From: Burkholderiaceae bacterium
GTDB taxonomy: Bacteria > Pseudomonadota > Gammaproteobacteria > Burkholderiales > Burkholderiaceae_C
Direction of reading: 5' to 3'
Assembly (NCBI GenBank): GCA_004323695.1
Contig: SCRU01000173.1
Span: 1 to 64,000, forward strand
Length of the DNA stretch: 64,000 nucleotides
Shown here: positions 9,066 through 18,052 of the stretch, piece by piece
How the letters are laid out: each line of letters begins with the position of its first letter
Position numbering within the stretch: the stretch's first letter is position 1
The notes under the pieces: generated by a model
The model's database searches: none
The model's input: only the letters and a program-made list of their open reading frames with translations
What the model was told of the DNA's origin: nothing
Made by a program: the position numbers and the translations under genes

Positions 9066-9731
9066 ATGCGCAAACATTTTTCCGAAACGACGAGCCACCA
9101 GCGATTGATCTACGCCGTGGCGGTGGGCGTGGCCACGGCCCTGGTCTCGCTGCCGCTGCCATTGATGTCGCAGGCGCGTGGCCTGCTGGCCTGGTGTCTG
9201 GGCGCGGGCTGCTACCTGGTGCTGGCCTGGTGGCTGGCCGTGGAATTCAACGCCGGCCGCACCCGGGCGCGCGCGCAGGCGCAGGACCAGTCCGGCATGG
9301 TCCTGTTTCTGCTGATGTTGCTGGTGGTTCTGACCAGCGTGGCGGCCATCGTGCTGATGCTGCAGAGCGTGAAGGGCTTGTCCACCGCGCAGCGTACCGG
9401 GCATCTGATTCTGGCCATGACGGCATTGGCGTTCTCGTGGCTGCTGATGCACACCATTTTTGCGTTCCGCTACGCGCACCGTTATTACCAGCAACTGCTG
9501 GAGCCGGGCCCGAACGGGGGCGGGCTGGACTTTCCCGGCAAGCTGGAGCCGGACTATTTCGATTTCATGTATTACGCGTACGTGATCGGCATGACCTCGC
9601 AGGTGTCCGACGTGCAGGTGACCTCGCGCGCCATGCGGCGCCTGACGCTGGTGCACGGGGTGATCTCGTTTGCCTTCAACATGGTGGTGCTGGCACTGAG
9701 CATCAATGTGATCGCGGGTGCCATTCAGTAG
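9066..9731 (+). CDS. DUF1345 family integral membrane protein
   Basis: 221 residues from the second ATG (MRKHFSETTSHQRL); the track's ATG at 9057 adds three residues and is equally possible. Hydrophobic stretches number about five or six: near 15-60, 85-110, 120-140 and a last one at the C-terminus. The conserved HTIFAFRYAHRYY and FPGKLEPDYFDFMYYAYVIG motifs are those of DUF1345, whose role is unknown. The gene stands alone, 63 bp after the epimerase-like gene and convergent with the EamA transporter gene. Confidence 0.85.
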   Translation: MRKHFSETTSHQRLIYAVAVGVATALVSLPLPLMSQARGLLAWCLGAGCYLVLAWWLAVEFNAGRTRARAQAQDQSGMVLFLLMLLVVLTSVAAIVLMLQSVKGLSTAQRTGHLILAMTALAFSWLLMHTIFAFRYAHRYYQQLLEPGPNGGGLDFPGKLEPDYFDFMYYAYVIGMTSQVSDVQVTSRAMRRLTLVHGVISFAFNMVVLALSINVIAGAIQ

Positions 9732-9755
9732 CGGGTTGCGCCGGCGGCATCGGTT

Positions 9756-10700
9756 TCAGCGGGACGTTGCATCTCGGATTCGGCGCCCGGGCCTGAGCAG
9801 CCCCGTCGACAGGGCCGTGCCGCACACGATCACGGCGGCGCACAGCACCATCCAGGGCGTGATGTGCTCGCCCAGGAACGCCACGCCGTACAGCACCGCG
9901 AACACGGGCACGACAAAGGTCACCGCCAGCGCACGCGCCGGCCCGGCGTGCTCGATCAGCCGGAAGTACAGGATGTAAGCCAGGCCCGTGCACAGCACCC
10001 CCAGCGCCAGCAGCGACAGCCAGGATCGGGCGCCGGGCATGTGCGCGGGCCACAGCCACAGGGCAGGCAATGCCAGCCCGAGGGCGGCGCCGAGCTGGCT
10101 GCCAGCCGCCGTGAGCAGCGGCGGCAACCCGACCAGGTAGCGCTTGGTGAAGCTGGCCGCGGTGCCATAGCAAAGGCAGGCCAGCAGACAGGCGCCGATC
10201 GCGAGCAGGTTGGCGCCCGCGGAGGCACCACCGGACGCGCTCAGGCTCGTCTTGCTCCAGACCAGCAGCGCCACGCCGATCAGCCCGATAACCAGACCCA
10301 GCACGCGCGAGGCGTTCAGCCGGTCTTTCAGCCACAGCCATGCCACGGCCGCGCCAAACAGCGGCGCCGTGGCATTGAGGACGGCCGACAGCCCGGTGGG
10401 AATGGTCAGCAGGGCGAAGCAGTACAGCGCGAACGGAATGCCCGAATTGAGCAGACCGACGACGAACACCGGCTTCCAGTGCCGCAGTAGTTGCGGACCC
10501 AGGCCGCGCTTGAGCAGCAGCGGCATGAGGAACAGCGCGGCGATCGTCACGCGCACGGCGGCCGTGGGCACGGCGCCGAATTCCACCGTGGCCAGGTCCA
10601 TGAACAGGAACGACGCCCCCCAGATGGCGGACAGCAACACGAAGTCGCCTGCCCAGCGCGGCCTCGCGGTGGCGGCAGCCGGCGTGGCGGCGGCCGTCAA
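9756..10700 (-). CDS. EamA/DMT-superfamily transporter
   Basis: 314-residue inner-membrane protein of the drug/metabolite transporter superfamily, with ten predicted hydrophobic segments in two EamA repeats (WAGDFVLLSAIWGASFLFM; LACLCYGTAASFTKRYL). The substrate cannot be deduced. The start is most likely TTG at 10700, which overlaps the ogt stop as TTGA; no ATG or GTG fits the first transmembrane segment. It is translationally coupled to ogt and the third gene of an alkA-ogt-eamA run. Confidence 0.85.
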   Translation of the reverse strand: MTAAATPAAATARPRWAGDFVLLSAIWGASFLFMDLATVEFGAVPTAAVRVTIAALFLMPLLLKRGLGPQLLRHWKPVFVVGLLNSGIPFALYCFALLTIPTGLSAVLNATAPLFGAAVAWLWLKDRLNASRVLGLVIGLIGVALLVWSKTSLSASGGASAGANLLAIGACLLACLCYGTAASFTKRYLVGLPPLLTAAGSQLGAALGLALPALWLWPAHMPGARSWLSLLALGVLCTGLAYILYFRLIEHAGPARALAVTFVVPVFAVLYGVAFLGEHITPWMVLCAAVIVCGTALSTGLLRPGRRIRDATSR

Positions 10701-11206
10701 GCGGGATTCCCCGGCAGGGCGGCTTCGAGTTCGAGCAGCGCGGCCTTGCGATCGAGCCCGCCCGCATAACCCGTGAGCGAGCCGTCCGAGCCGATCACGC
10801 GGTGGCACGGCACGATCACGCCGATCGGGTTGCGCCCGACGGCGGCGCCGACGGCGCGCACGGCCGCCGGCTTGCCGATGCCCGAGCTCAAGGCGCCGTA
10901 GCTCGTGGTGGTCCCGCGCGGGATCCTGAGCAGCGCCTGCCACACCGACTGCTGGAACGCGGTACCGCCGTGCAGGTCCAGCGGCAGGTCGAACGCCGTG
11001 CGCCGGCCTGCGAAATATTCGCCAAGCTGCCGCACGGCGCGCACCAGCACCGGATGCCGGTCGTCGACGCGCCAGGCGGAGCGGTCGGGCAGGTGGCGCT
11101 GGCCTTCGAACCAGACGCCAGCCACGCCCCGGTCGGTCGCGGCCACGATGACCGGGCCGAGCGGGCTGTTGAAGGTGGTTTGCACGGTTTGCGTATCGAA
11201 TTTCAT
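10697..11206 (-). CDS. ogt: Methylated-DNA-protein-cysteine S-methyltransferase (Ogt/AGT)
   Basis: 169-residue suicide repair protein that transfers the methyl group of O6-methylguanine to its own Cys. The active site VIVPCHRVIG, the preceding NPIG loop and the recognition-helix region AVRAVGAAVGRNP are present. I take ATG 11206 (MKFDTQTVQ), with CAGGTGA five bases upstream, over the track's 11227. It follows the ada/alkA fusion gene on the same strand, so both main routes of alkylation repair are co-transcribed or at least clustered. An A+T-rich repeat patch lies between the two genes. Confidence 0.93.
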   Translation of the reverse strand: MKFDTQTVQTTFNSPLGPVIVAATDRGVAGVWFEGQRHLPDRSAWRVDDRHPVLVRAVRQLGEYFAGRRTAFDLPLDLHGGTAFQQSVWQALLRIPRGTTTSYGALSSGIGKPAAVRAVGAAVGRNPIGVIVPCHRVIGSDGSLTGYAGGLDRKAALLELEAALPGNPA

Positions 11207-11227
11207 CGGGTTCACCTGTTGATTCAT

Positions 11228-11295
11228 GATGATTTAGGCTTGTAGCCCTTTAAAAATCGATAGTGTTAGCTATATTTTTTGTAGTCTTCGGTTTT
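11228..11295. repeat. A+T-rich repeat patch between ogt and alkA, entering the alkA 3' end
   Basis: Contains AATCGATAGTGTTAGCTATATTTTTTG, with imperfectly inverted GATAG and GCTAT arms, and AGCCCTTTAAA. It encodes roughly the last fifteen residues of the alkA product (PKTTKNIANTIDF). Confidence 0.5.
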
Positions 11296-12797
11296 TTCAC
11301 GGGCTCGGGCAGCGTGGCCCAGGCGCGGATCACGGCATAGCTGCGCCAGGGCTTCCAGCCCGTGGAGGCGGTCTTGGCTTCGCGCGCCGCGCGCAGCGGA
11401 CTTTTGTCGGTCACGCCCAGCGCCCTTTGCAGCGCCACATCGCCGGCCGGGAACGCGTCGGGCCAGCGCAGCGCCCGCATGGCGATGTATTGCGCCGTCC
11501 AGTCGCCGATGCCGGGCAGTTCCCGGAGCGCCGCCACGGTGGCATGCACATCGGCGACACCGTGCAGCGCGAGACGCTTGTCCGCCACGGCCTGCGCGAT
11601 CGCGACGATGGCGGCCTGGCGCTGACGCACGATGCCGAGTTGGCCCAGCGCGTTGCCGCCGGCCCCCGCCAGTACTGCCGGCGCGGGGAACAGGCGCGTC
11701 AACTCGGGGAAAGGCGTGTCGATCGGCTCGCCGAAGCGGTCCACCATGCGCTGCGCCAGCGTGCGCGCGGCTGCCACCGTGATCTGCTGGCCGAGCACTG
11801 CCCGCACGGCCAACTCGTAGCCGTCCATCGCGCCCGGAACGCGCAGGCCGTCGCCCTCTGGAAAGCTCGCGTGCAACACGGCATTGATGGCTTTCGGGTC
11901 GGCATCGAGGTCGAGCATGGCGCGCAGCCGGCGGATCACCAGCGGCAGCACCTCGCGCAGCGAATCGCTCACGCGCAGCAACACCCGGCAGCGCGCTTCG
12001 TCGAACTCGGCACTCAGCCAGCCGGCATGCGTGCGGCCGCCCGCCTCGGTACACAAGGTACGCCGGATCGCGGGGTTGCCGGGGCCGCCCCCAATGGACT
12101 CCACGGCCTGCAGCGTGCGCTTGCCGAAGAAGCCGAGCAGGGCCTGCACGTCGTAGGGCGGCCGGTAGCCGAGCCGGATAGCCTGAGCCAGGCCGGACGT
12201 TGCCGCGCCGTCGCGCCGCAGCTGCGTCGGGTTCAGCCCGTAGTGCTGGACAAAGGCGGCGTTGAAGCGGCGCACGCTGGCAAAGCCGCTGGCCAGGGCG
12301 ATCCGGGTCACGGGCAGGTCCGTGTCCGCCAGCAGTTGCTTGGCCGTGAGAAGGCGGCGCGTTTGCAGGTATTGCAGCGGGGAGACGCCAAACTGCGCCT
12401 CGAAGATACGGCGCAGATGGCGGTCGCTCACGCCCAGCTTGTGTGCCAGTTGCTCCACGGAAGGCGCTTCAATGCCCCACGCCTCCGTCTCGTCCAGCAG
12501 CCGCGCGGCCTGGTGCGCCAGGATGTAGGAGGCGTCCTGGACTGACCAGACGACCGAATGCGGCGCCAGCTCCGGCCGGCAGCGCAGGCAGGGCCGGAAG
12601 CCCGCGCGCTCGGCCTGCGCGGCATGGCCGAAGAACCGGCAGTTCTCCCGCTTGGGCGTCTTCACGCGGCATACCGGGCGGCAGTAGATGCCGGTCGACG
12701 TGACGCCGGTGAAGAAGCAGCCGTCGAAGCGCGCATCCCGCGCCTTGAGGGCGAGGTAGCAGGCGTCGGGCGCAATGGTGACGGTATCGGGGAGCAT
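11250..12797 (-). CDS. alkA: Ada N-domain/AraC/AlkA fusion: DNA-3-methyladenine glycosylase II
   Basis: 515 residues in three blocks. The Ada-type methylphosphotriester domain has zinc ligands Cys39, Cys43, Cys70 and Cys73 (YCRPVC, CLRC). An AraC-type helix-turn-helix region follows at about 90-205 (LGVSDRHLRRIF). From about 215 comes an AlkA domain, with the helix-hairpin-helix LPGIGDWTAQYIAMRAL and the catalytic Asp in AGDVALQ. The protein likely senses phosphate methylation, activates its own operon and excises alkylated bases. This fusion is common in actinobacteria and proteobacteria. The C-terminal EPVKKPKTTKNIANTIDF is atypical and comes from an A+T-rich repeat. First gene of the run to ogt and eamA. 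Confidence 0.9.
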   Translation of the reverse strand: MLPDTVTIAPDACYLALKARDARFDGCFFTGVTSTGIYCRPVCRVKTPKRENCRFFGHAAQAERAGFRPCLRCRPELAPHSVVWSVQDASYILAHQAARLLDETEAWGIEAPSVEQLAHKLGVSDRHLRRIFEAQFGVSPLQYLQTRRLLTAKQLLADTDLPVTRIALASGFASVRRFNAAFVQHYGLNPTQLRRDGAATSGLAQAIRLGYRPPYDVQALLGFFGKRTLQAVESIGGGPGNPAIRRTLCTEAGGRTHAGWLSAEFDEARCRVLLRVSDSLREVLPLVIRRLRAMLDLDADPKAINAVLHASFPEGDGLRVPGAMDGYELAVRAVLGQQITVAAARTLAQRMVDRFGEPIDTPFPELTRLFPAPAVLAGAGGNALGQLGIVRQRQAAIVAIAQAVADKRLALHGVADVHATVAALRELPGIGDWTAQYIAMRALRWPDAFPAGDVALQRALGVTDKSPLRAAREAKTASTGWKPWRSYAVIRAWATLPEPVKKPKTTKNIANTIDF

Positions 12798-12903
12798 GGT
12801 GTGGATGATAGGCCCGCCGCGGGTTTTGACTCGCCGTTTCCGGACATGTCCACCCGCCTACAATCCCGGCAACTCTCCAGAAACCATGCAAGGGACACGC
12901 TTC

Positions 12904-14286
12904 GTGCAGCTCGCCGCCTCCATTTTCAAGGCCTATGACATTCGCGGCGTGGTGCCGTCCACGTTGAACCCCGAAGTCGCCGAGGCGCTGGGACGCGCGT
13001 TTGGCACGATCGCCCGCGCGCACGGCGAGCGGGTCGTTGCCGTGGGACGCGACGGGCGCCTGAGCGGCCCCGCGCTGGCCGCCGCCCTCGTGCGCGGCCT
13101 CGTCGCCGCCGGCATCGATGTGATCGACATCGGCATGGCGACGACGCCCATGCTTTATTTTGCCGCCAGCACACTTTGCGCCAGCGGCATCCAGGTGACC
13201 GGCAGCCACAACCCGAAGGACGATAACGGTTTCAAGATGGTGCTGTGCGGCCGCGCCATTTACGGTGACGACATCCAGGCGCTGCGCCGCATGATGGAAG
13301 ACGAGAGTTGGGTGCTGCAGCCGCGCGGCCACATCCGCAACATCAGCGTGCTGGCCCCGTACCAGGCCCGCATCGTCTCCGACGTGAAGCTGGCACGCCC
13401 CATGCATATCGTGGTCGATTGCGGCAACGGCGTGGCCGGCGCGTCCGCCCCCGCCATTTTTCGCGCGCTCGGCTGCCGCGTCACCGAGCTGTTCTGCCAG
13501 GTGGACGGCAGCTTTCCGAACCACCATCCCGATCCGAACAAACCCGAGAACCTGCGCGACCTCATCGGGGCACTGCGCGACACCGGTGCCGAACTCGGCC
13601 TGGCCTTCGACGGCGACGGCGACCGGCTCGGCATCGTCACGCGGGACGGCAGCATCATCTACGCGGACCGCCAGCTGATCCTGTTCGCGCGCGACGTGCT
13701 CGGCCGCGTGCCGGGCGGCCAGGTCGTGTTCGACTCGAAGTGCTCGCAGCGCCTGGCGCCTGCGATCGAGGCGGCCGGCGGCAGGGCGCTGATGTACCGG
13801 ACCGGGCATTCGCTGATCAAGGCGAAGATGGCCGAGATCGGCTCGCCGCTCGGCGGCGAGATGAGCGGCCACATCTTCTTCGAGGAGCGCTGGTTCGGTT
13901 TCGACGACGGCACCTATGCGGGCTGCCGGCTGCTCGAAATCGTGGCCCGGTCGCCTGACGCCAATGCCGTGCTGAACGCCTTGCCGACCAGCTTTTCCAC
14001 GCCCGAACTGAATATCGGCTGTGCCGAGGGCGAGCCGCCCGGCATCGTGGCGCGCGTGGTGGCGCGGGCCCGTTTTGCGCCGCCGGCGCGCATCAGCACC
14101 GTCGATGGGCTGCGGGTGGACTGGCCGGACGGTTTCGGTCTGATCCGCGCGAGCAATACCACGCCGATGCTGGCGCTGCGCTTCGAAGGCCATACGCCCG
14201 AAGCCCTGCAGCGCATCCAGACGGAGATGCTCGCGCTGTTGCGCCAGGTCCGGCCCGAAGCAAAAATCGAGGAAGCCGCGCATTGA
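12904..14286 (+). CDS. algC: Phosphomannomutase/phosphoglucomutase (AlgC/ManB family)
   Basis: 460 residues of the alpha-D-phosphohexomutase family, converting mannose or glucose 6-phosphate to the 1-phosphate for envelope polysaccharide synthesis. The phosphoserine loop VTGSHNPKDDNGFK, the metal loop FDGDGDRLG, the sugar-binding GGEMSGH and the C-terminal RASNTTPM are all present. I choose GTG 12904, giving MQLAASIFKAYDIRG, because it matches the family N-terminus and has AAGGGA upstream. The track's ATG at 12775 reads antisense into alkA. It is divergent from alkA and overlaps waaA by TTGA. Confidence 0.9.
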   Translation: MQLAASIFKAYDIRGVVPSTLNPEVAEALGRAFGTIARAHGERVVAVGRDGRLSGPALAAALVRGLVAAGIDVIDIGMATTPMLYFAASTLCASGIQVTGSHNPKDDNGFKMVLCGRAIYGDDIQALRRMMEDESWVLQPRGHIRNISVLAPYQARIVSDVKLARPMHIVVDCGNGVAGASAPAIFRALGCRVTELFCQVDGSFPNHHPDPNKPENLRDLIGALRDTGAELGLAFDGDGDRLGIVTRDGSIIYADRQLILFARDVLGRVPGGQVVFDSKCSQRLAPAIEAAGGRALMYRTGHSLIKAKMAEIGSPLGGEMSGHIFFEERWFGFDDGTYAGCRLLEIVARSPDANAVLNALPTSFSTPELNIGCAEGEPPGIVARVVARARFAPPARISTVDGLRVDWPDGFGLIRASNTTPMLALRFEGHTPEALQRIQTEMLALLRQVRPEAKIEEAAH

Positions 14287-15584
14287 GCGCAAGCCGCAGC
14301 CTGTACTCGCTGGCCATGTGGCTGGCGCAACCCCTGCTGCATCGCAAGCTGGCGCGGCGCGGGGCGGCGGAGCCGCGCTACCTGCAGGACGTGCCGGAAC
14401 GCTTCGGCCGCTACGATGGGCCGCCTGATGCGGGCTTCATCTGGCTGCATGCGGTGTCGCTGGGCGAGACGCGCGCCGCCGCGATTCTGATTGGCCAATT
14501 GCGCCAGCGCCTGCCCGGCATGCGCCTGCTGCTGACCAACGGCACCGCGACGGGGCGCGCCGAGGGCGTCACCCTCTTGCAGCCGGGCGATGTGCAGGTC
14601 TGGCAGCCCTGGGACACGCCCGGCGCCGTGAAGCGCTTCCTCGCGCATTTCAGGCCGCGCATCGGCGTGCTGCTGGAGACCGAAATCTGGCCGAACCTGA
14701 CGGCGGCCTGCCGGCAAGCCGGCGTGCCCCTGGTGCTGGCGAATGCGCGCCTGAGCGAGAAGTCGCTGCGCCGGGCGCTGCGTCTGGCCTGGATTGCCAA
14801 ACCGGCCTACCAGTCGCTCGCCGCCGTCTGGGCCCAGACCGAGATCGGCGCGCAGCGCTTCCGGCAACTGGGTGCGCCGGTGCAGGCGGTGTTCGGCAAT
14901 CTCAAGTTCGACGCGATGCCCGACGCGGCGCAAATCGCTCAGGGCAAGGCCTGGCGCGCGGCGTGTGGTCGGCCCGTGATTTTGCTGGCCAGCTCGCGCG
15001 AAGGCGAGGAGGTGCAATTTCTCCAGAACCTTCAATCATTTCGGGCTAAAGCCCTCGAAAAATCTGCGAATGACGCTGCAAAATCAATAGCTGACGAAGT
15101 TCAATGGCTGATCGTGCCGCGGCACCCGCAGCGCTTTGACGAAGTGGCCGCATTGGCGGCGCAACAGGGTTTCGCGGTGTCGCGGCGCAGCGCCTGGGCG
15201 GCGCAGCCGCAAACCGCCGACATCTGGCTCGGCGACTCGCTGGGCGAGATGGCGCTGTACTACGGCCTGGCCGACGTGGCGCTACTGGGCGGCAGTTTCG
15301 AGCCGCTCGGCGGCCAGAACCTGATCGAGGCGGCGGCCTGCGGCTGTCCCGTCGTGATGGGGCCTTCGACTTTCAATTTCGCGCAGGCCGCGCGGCTCGC
15401 CGAGTCTGCCGGCGCGGCCCTGCGGGCCGATTCCATGCCCGCGGCGCTGCAGGCGGCGCTGGCGCTCGCGCGCGACGCGCGCGGCAGGGCGGCCATGGCC
15501 GCTTGTGGTACGGAGTTTGCGTCGGCGCACCGGGGCGCCGCCGGCAAGACGGCGGACGCCGTGGTGGCGCTGCTGACGCAGTAA
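14283..15584 (+). CDS. waaA: 3-deoxy-D-manno-octulosonic acid transferase (WaaA/KdtA)
   Basis: 433-residue inner-membrane glycosyltransferase adding Kdo to lipid A. An N-terminal hydrophobic anchor (YSLAMWLAQPLL) is followed by the N-domain FIWLHAVSLGETRAA, ETEIWPNL and LANARLSEKS, and the C-domain ends with GGSFEPLGGQNLIEAAACGCPVVMG. The start is TTG 14283, overlapping the mutase stop (TTGA), implying coupling. Residues about 244-275 (NLQSFRAKALEKSANDAAKS) are coded by an A+T-rich patch and look like an in-frame insertion between the two Rossmann halves; relatives are about ten residues shorter. Confidence 0.92.
   Translation: MSASRSLYSLAMWLAQPLLHRKLARRGAAEPRYLQDVPERFGRYDGPPDAGFIWLHAVSLGETRAAAILIGQLRQRLPGMRLLLTNGTATGRAEGVTLLQPGDVQVWQPWDTPGAVKRFLAHFRPRIGVLLETEIWPNLTAACRQAGVPLVLANARLSEKSLRRALRLAWIAKPAYQSLAAVWAQTEIGAQRFRQLGAPVQAVFGNLKFDAMPDAAQIAQGKAWRAACGRPVILLASSREGEEVQFLQNLQSFRAKALEKSANDAAKSIADEVQWLIVPRHPQRFDEVAALAAQQGFAVSRRSAWAAQPQTADIWLGDSLGEMALYYGLADVALLGGSFEPLGGQNLIEAAACGCPVVMGPSTFNFAQAARLAESAGAALRADSMPAALQAALALARDARGRAAMAACGTEFASAHRGAAGKTADAVVALLTQ
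15014..15106. repeat. A+T-rich repeat patch inside waaA
   Basis: Stretch with TTCAATCATTTCGGGCTAAAG and AAAATCAATAGCTGACG, far lower in GC than its flanks and translated in frame. It shares GGSYAAAGCCCT and an AATAGCT core with the patches in rarA and elsewhere. Confidence 0.5.
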
Positions 15585-15613
15585 GCGTTGAAGGCGGGCC
15601 GGTCGTGCGGCGC

Positions 15614-15955
15614 TCAGTAGCGCGGCACCGCCTGGTCGAGTTGCTGCGACCAGGCGTCGATGCCGCCCGTGATGTTCACCACGTGGTCGAACCCGTTCTG
15701 CGCCAGAAATGTCGCCACGCGCAGGCTGCGGGCCCCGTGGTGGCACAGGCAGGCCACGGGCTGCGCCGGGTCCAGCTCGGCCAGGCGCGCCGGTATCTCG
15801 CCCATCGGGATGGTCACCAGTGCAAAGTCGGCCGGCCGCACGCTGGCGGTCTCCAATTCCAGCGGTTCACGCACGTCGAGCAGCACGGGCTCGCCGTGTG
15901 CTCGCGCCGCCTGCAGCCAGTCGGACCATTGGGCAGGGCTGACTTCGGGAATCAT
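15614..15955 (-). CDS. Rhodanese-like sulfurtransferase (single domain)
   Basis: 113-residue single rhodanese domain, GlpE-like in size. The active-site loop CHHGARS carries the sulfur-accepting Cys; LLDVREPLELE and NITGGIDAW are the CH2A and C-terminal marks of the fold. There is no signal peptide, so it is cytoplasmic. It probably carries out thiosulfate or persulfide sulfur transfer; the acceptor is unknown. It follows pcm on the same strand, 39 bp later, and converges on waaA with under 30 bp between stops. Confidence 0.87.
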   Translation of the reverse strand: MIPEVSPAQWSDWLQAARAHGEPVLLDVREPLELETASVRPADFALVTIPMGEIPARLAELDPAQPVACLCHHGARSLRVATFLAQNGFDHVVNITGGIDAWSQQLDQAVPRY

Positions 15956-15994
15956 GGGACGAGCTCCAGAAAAAAATGGACGACAGTGGACGGC

Positions 15995-16672
15995 TCAGAA
16001 CACAAAGGCGGCCGTTTCGGGAAAGTTCATCAGGTGCGGCGCCAGCGTATCCCACGGCTGCAGCGTGCGCCAGTCGTTCTCGCCCACGCGCGTCACGATG
16101 GTGGCGCGCATCACGGGGTCGTCGCCGACGATGGCTGCCAGCCGGCCACCCACCTTGAGCTGCGCGAGCAGCGCCTGCGGCACCCTGGCGACCGAGCCGC
16201 TGAGCAAGATCACGTCGAACGGCGCCTCGGCCAGGATGCCGTGGGCGCCGTCCGCCTCGCGCACCTCGGCGTTGTAGATGCCGGCACGTTGCAGGTTGCT
16301 GCGCGCGGTCTGCGCCAGTTCCGGGTTGATTTCCAGCGACACCACGCGCTGCGCGCGATGCGCCAGCAGCGCCGCCATGTAGCCGGAACCGGCGCCGATT
16401 TCCAGCACCGTCTCGTGTGGCTGCACGGCCATCTCCTGCAGCAGGCGCGCCTCGACGCGGGGCTCCAGCATGCACTGGCTGGCATGCGTCTGCGGCGGCA
16501 GCGGGATCTGCATGTCGACAAAAGCCAGCGCCTTGTGCGCCAGCGGCACGAAGTCCTCGCGCTTGACCACCGACAGCAGTTGCAGCACCTGGCTGTCCAG
16601 AACCTCCCAGGGGCGGATCTGCTGCTCGATCATGTTGAATCGGGCCTGCTCAAAATTCAGGGGGGCGGTCAT
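15995..16672 (-). CDS. pcm: Protein-L-isoaspartate O-methyltransferase family protein
   Basis: 225 residues, class I SAM-dependent methyltransferase of the PCMT family, which starts repair of isoaspartyl residues. It shows ARFNMIEQQIRPW, the SAM loop VLEIGAGSGYMAALLA and motif EADGAHG. In many short Burkholderiales members the classical PCMT substrate loop is changed (here VDMQIPLPP), so the real substrate may differ. ATG 16672 is followed directly by MTAPLNFEQ, with GGAGAAGAATTG upstream. It is likely co-transcribed with the rhodanese gene. Confidence 0.82.
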   Translation of the reverse strand: MTAPLNFEQARFNMIEQQIRPWEVLDSQVLQLLSVVKREDFVPLAHKALAFVDMQIPLPPQTHASQCMLEPRVEARLLQEMAVQPHETVLEIGAGSGYMAALLAHRAQRVVSLEINPELAQTARSNLQRAGIYNAEVREADGAHGILAEAPFDVILLSGSVARVPQALLAQLKVGGRLAAIVGDDPVMRATIVTRVGENDWRTLQPWDTLAPHLMNFPETAAFVF

Positions 16673-16747
16673 GACAATTCTTCTCCGGGGGATCAGCGGG
16701 GCAGCCGCCCATTTTACGGGATCGACCCACCCCGGGGCGCCGCCGGA

Positions 16748-17944
16748 TCAGTAAAACGCCTGCAGCCCCGTCTGGGCCCGCCCCAGGATCAGCGCATGCA
16801 CGTCGTGCGTGCCCTCGTAGGTGTTCACGGTCTCCAGGTTGATCATGTGCCGGATCACGTGATATTCGTCGTGGATGCCGTTGCCGCCGTGCATGTCGCG
16901 CGCCATGCGCGCGATGTCGAGCGACTTGCCGCATGAGTTGCGCTTGATCAGGCTGACCATCTCGGGCGCGGCCTTGCCTTCGTCCATCAGGCGGCCCACG
17001 CGCAGGCAGCCCTGCAGGCCCAGCGCGATCTCGGTCTGCATGTCGGCGAGCTTTTTCTGGATCAGCTGGTTTTGCGCGAGCGGGCGGCCGAACTGCACGC
17101 GGTCCATGGTGTACTGGCGCGCGCGGTGCCAGCAGTCCTCGGCCGCGCCCAGCGCGCCCCACGCGATGCCGTAGCGTGCCTTGTTCAGGCAACCGAACGG
17201 GCCTTTCAAACCGCTCACGTTGGGCAGCAGGTTGGCTTCGGGCACGAACACGTCGTCCATCACGATCTCGCCCGTGACGGAGGCGCGCAGGCTCATCTTG
17301 CCCTCGATCTTGGGCGCGCTCAAACCCTTCATGCCTTTCTCCAGCACGAAGCCGTGGATGCTCTCCTGTCCGCCGACCTTGCCGTCCGGATCGGCCAGCT
17401 TGGCCCAGACCACGAACACGTCGGCAATCGGCGCGTTCGTGATCCACATCTTGGCGCCCTTGACGATGTAGCCGCCGTCCACCGGCTTGGCGCGCGTGAT
17501 CATGCTGGCCGGGTCGGAGCCGTGGTTCGGCTCGGTCAGGCCGAAGCAGCCGACCCATTCGCCGGTAGCGAGTTTCGGCAGATATTTCTGGCGCTGCGCC
17601 TCGGAACCGTACTCGTTGATCGGGTGCATCACGAGCGAACTCTGCACGCTGATCGCGCTGCGATAGCCGCTGTCCACGCGCTCGACCTCACGCGCCACCA
17701 GGCCGTAGCTCACGTAGTTGAGGCCGGCGCAGCCGTAGCCTTCAATAGTGGAGCCCAGGAAACCCATGGCGCCGGCTTCGTTCATGATCTCGCGGTCGAA
17801 CTTCTCATTGCGGGCGGCCATCAGCACGCGCGGCTGGAGTTTTTCCTGGCAGAAGGCGTGCGCGGCCTCCTGGATGGCGCGCTCGTCGTCGCTGAGCTGC
17901 TCCGACAGCAAAAACGGGTCTTCCCAGTTGAATTTGGCTTTCAT
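16748..17944 (-). CDS. gcdH: Glutaryl-CoA dehydrogenase
   Basis: 398-residue FAD enzyme of the acyl-CoA dehydrogenase family, converting glutaryl-CoA to crotonyl-CoA plus CO2 in lysine, tryptophan or benzoate-type degradation. It shows [32 protein letters not shown] and the catalytic-base region [10 protein letters not shown], where Glu is the base in this family; the Arg of [14 protein letters not shown] fits substrate binding in GCDH. ATG 17944 has AAGGACACGAG upstream. The divergent LysR gene starts 158 bp away and is a probable regulator. No CoA-transferase or ligase for glutarate is adjacent. Confidence 0.9.
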   Translation of the reverse strand: MKAKFNWEDPFLLSEQLSDDERAIQEAAHAFCQEKLQPRVLMAARNEKFDREIMNEAGAMGFLGSTIEGYGCAGLNYVSYGLVAREVERVDSGYRSAISVQSSLVMHPINEYGSEAQRQKYLPKLATGEWVGCFGLTEPNHGSDPASMITRAKPVDGGYIVKGAKMWITNAPIADVFVVWAKLADPDGKVGGQESIHGFVLEKGMKGLSAPKIEGKMSLRASVTGEIVMDDVFVPEANLLPNVSGLKGPFGCLNKARYGIAWGALGAAEDCWHRARQYTMDRVQFGRPLAQNQLIQKKLADMQTEIALGLQGCLRVGRLMDEGKAAPEMVSLIKRNSCGKSLDIARMARDMHGGNGIHDEYHVIRHMINLETVNTYEGTHDVHALILGRAQTGLQAFY

Positions 17945-18052
17945 GTCTCGTGTCCTTCAGGTTGACGGAAAAAGTAGAGGAACCGTGGTGCCGATGGCCT
18001 TGGCAAGTCGCGTGGTCCGCCCCGGCCGCGCACTGATTGTTCAACGGTCATT

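Noticed and set aside
8031-9656. N-terminal 540 residues of the 888-residue minus-strand ORF
   Set aside because: Antisense to the epimerase-like and DUF1345 genes; the real reductase starts at 8030 with a ribosome-binding site.
12469-14292. 607-residue minus-strand ORF
   Set aside because: Shadow of the mutase and alkA; composition biased to His/Arg/Ala with no domain.
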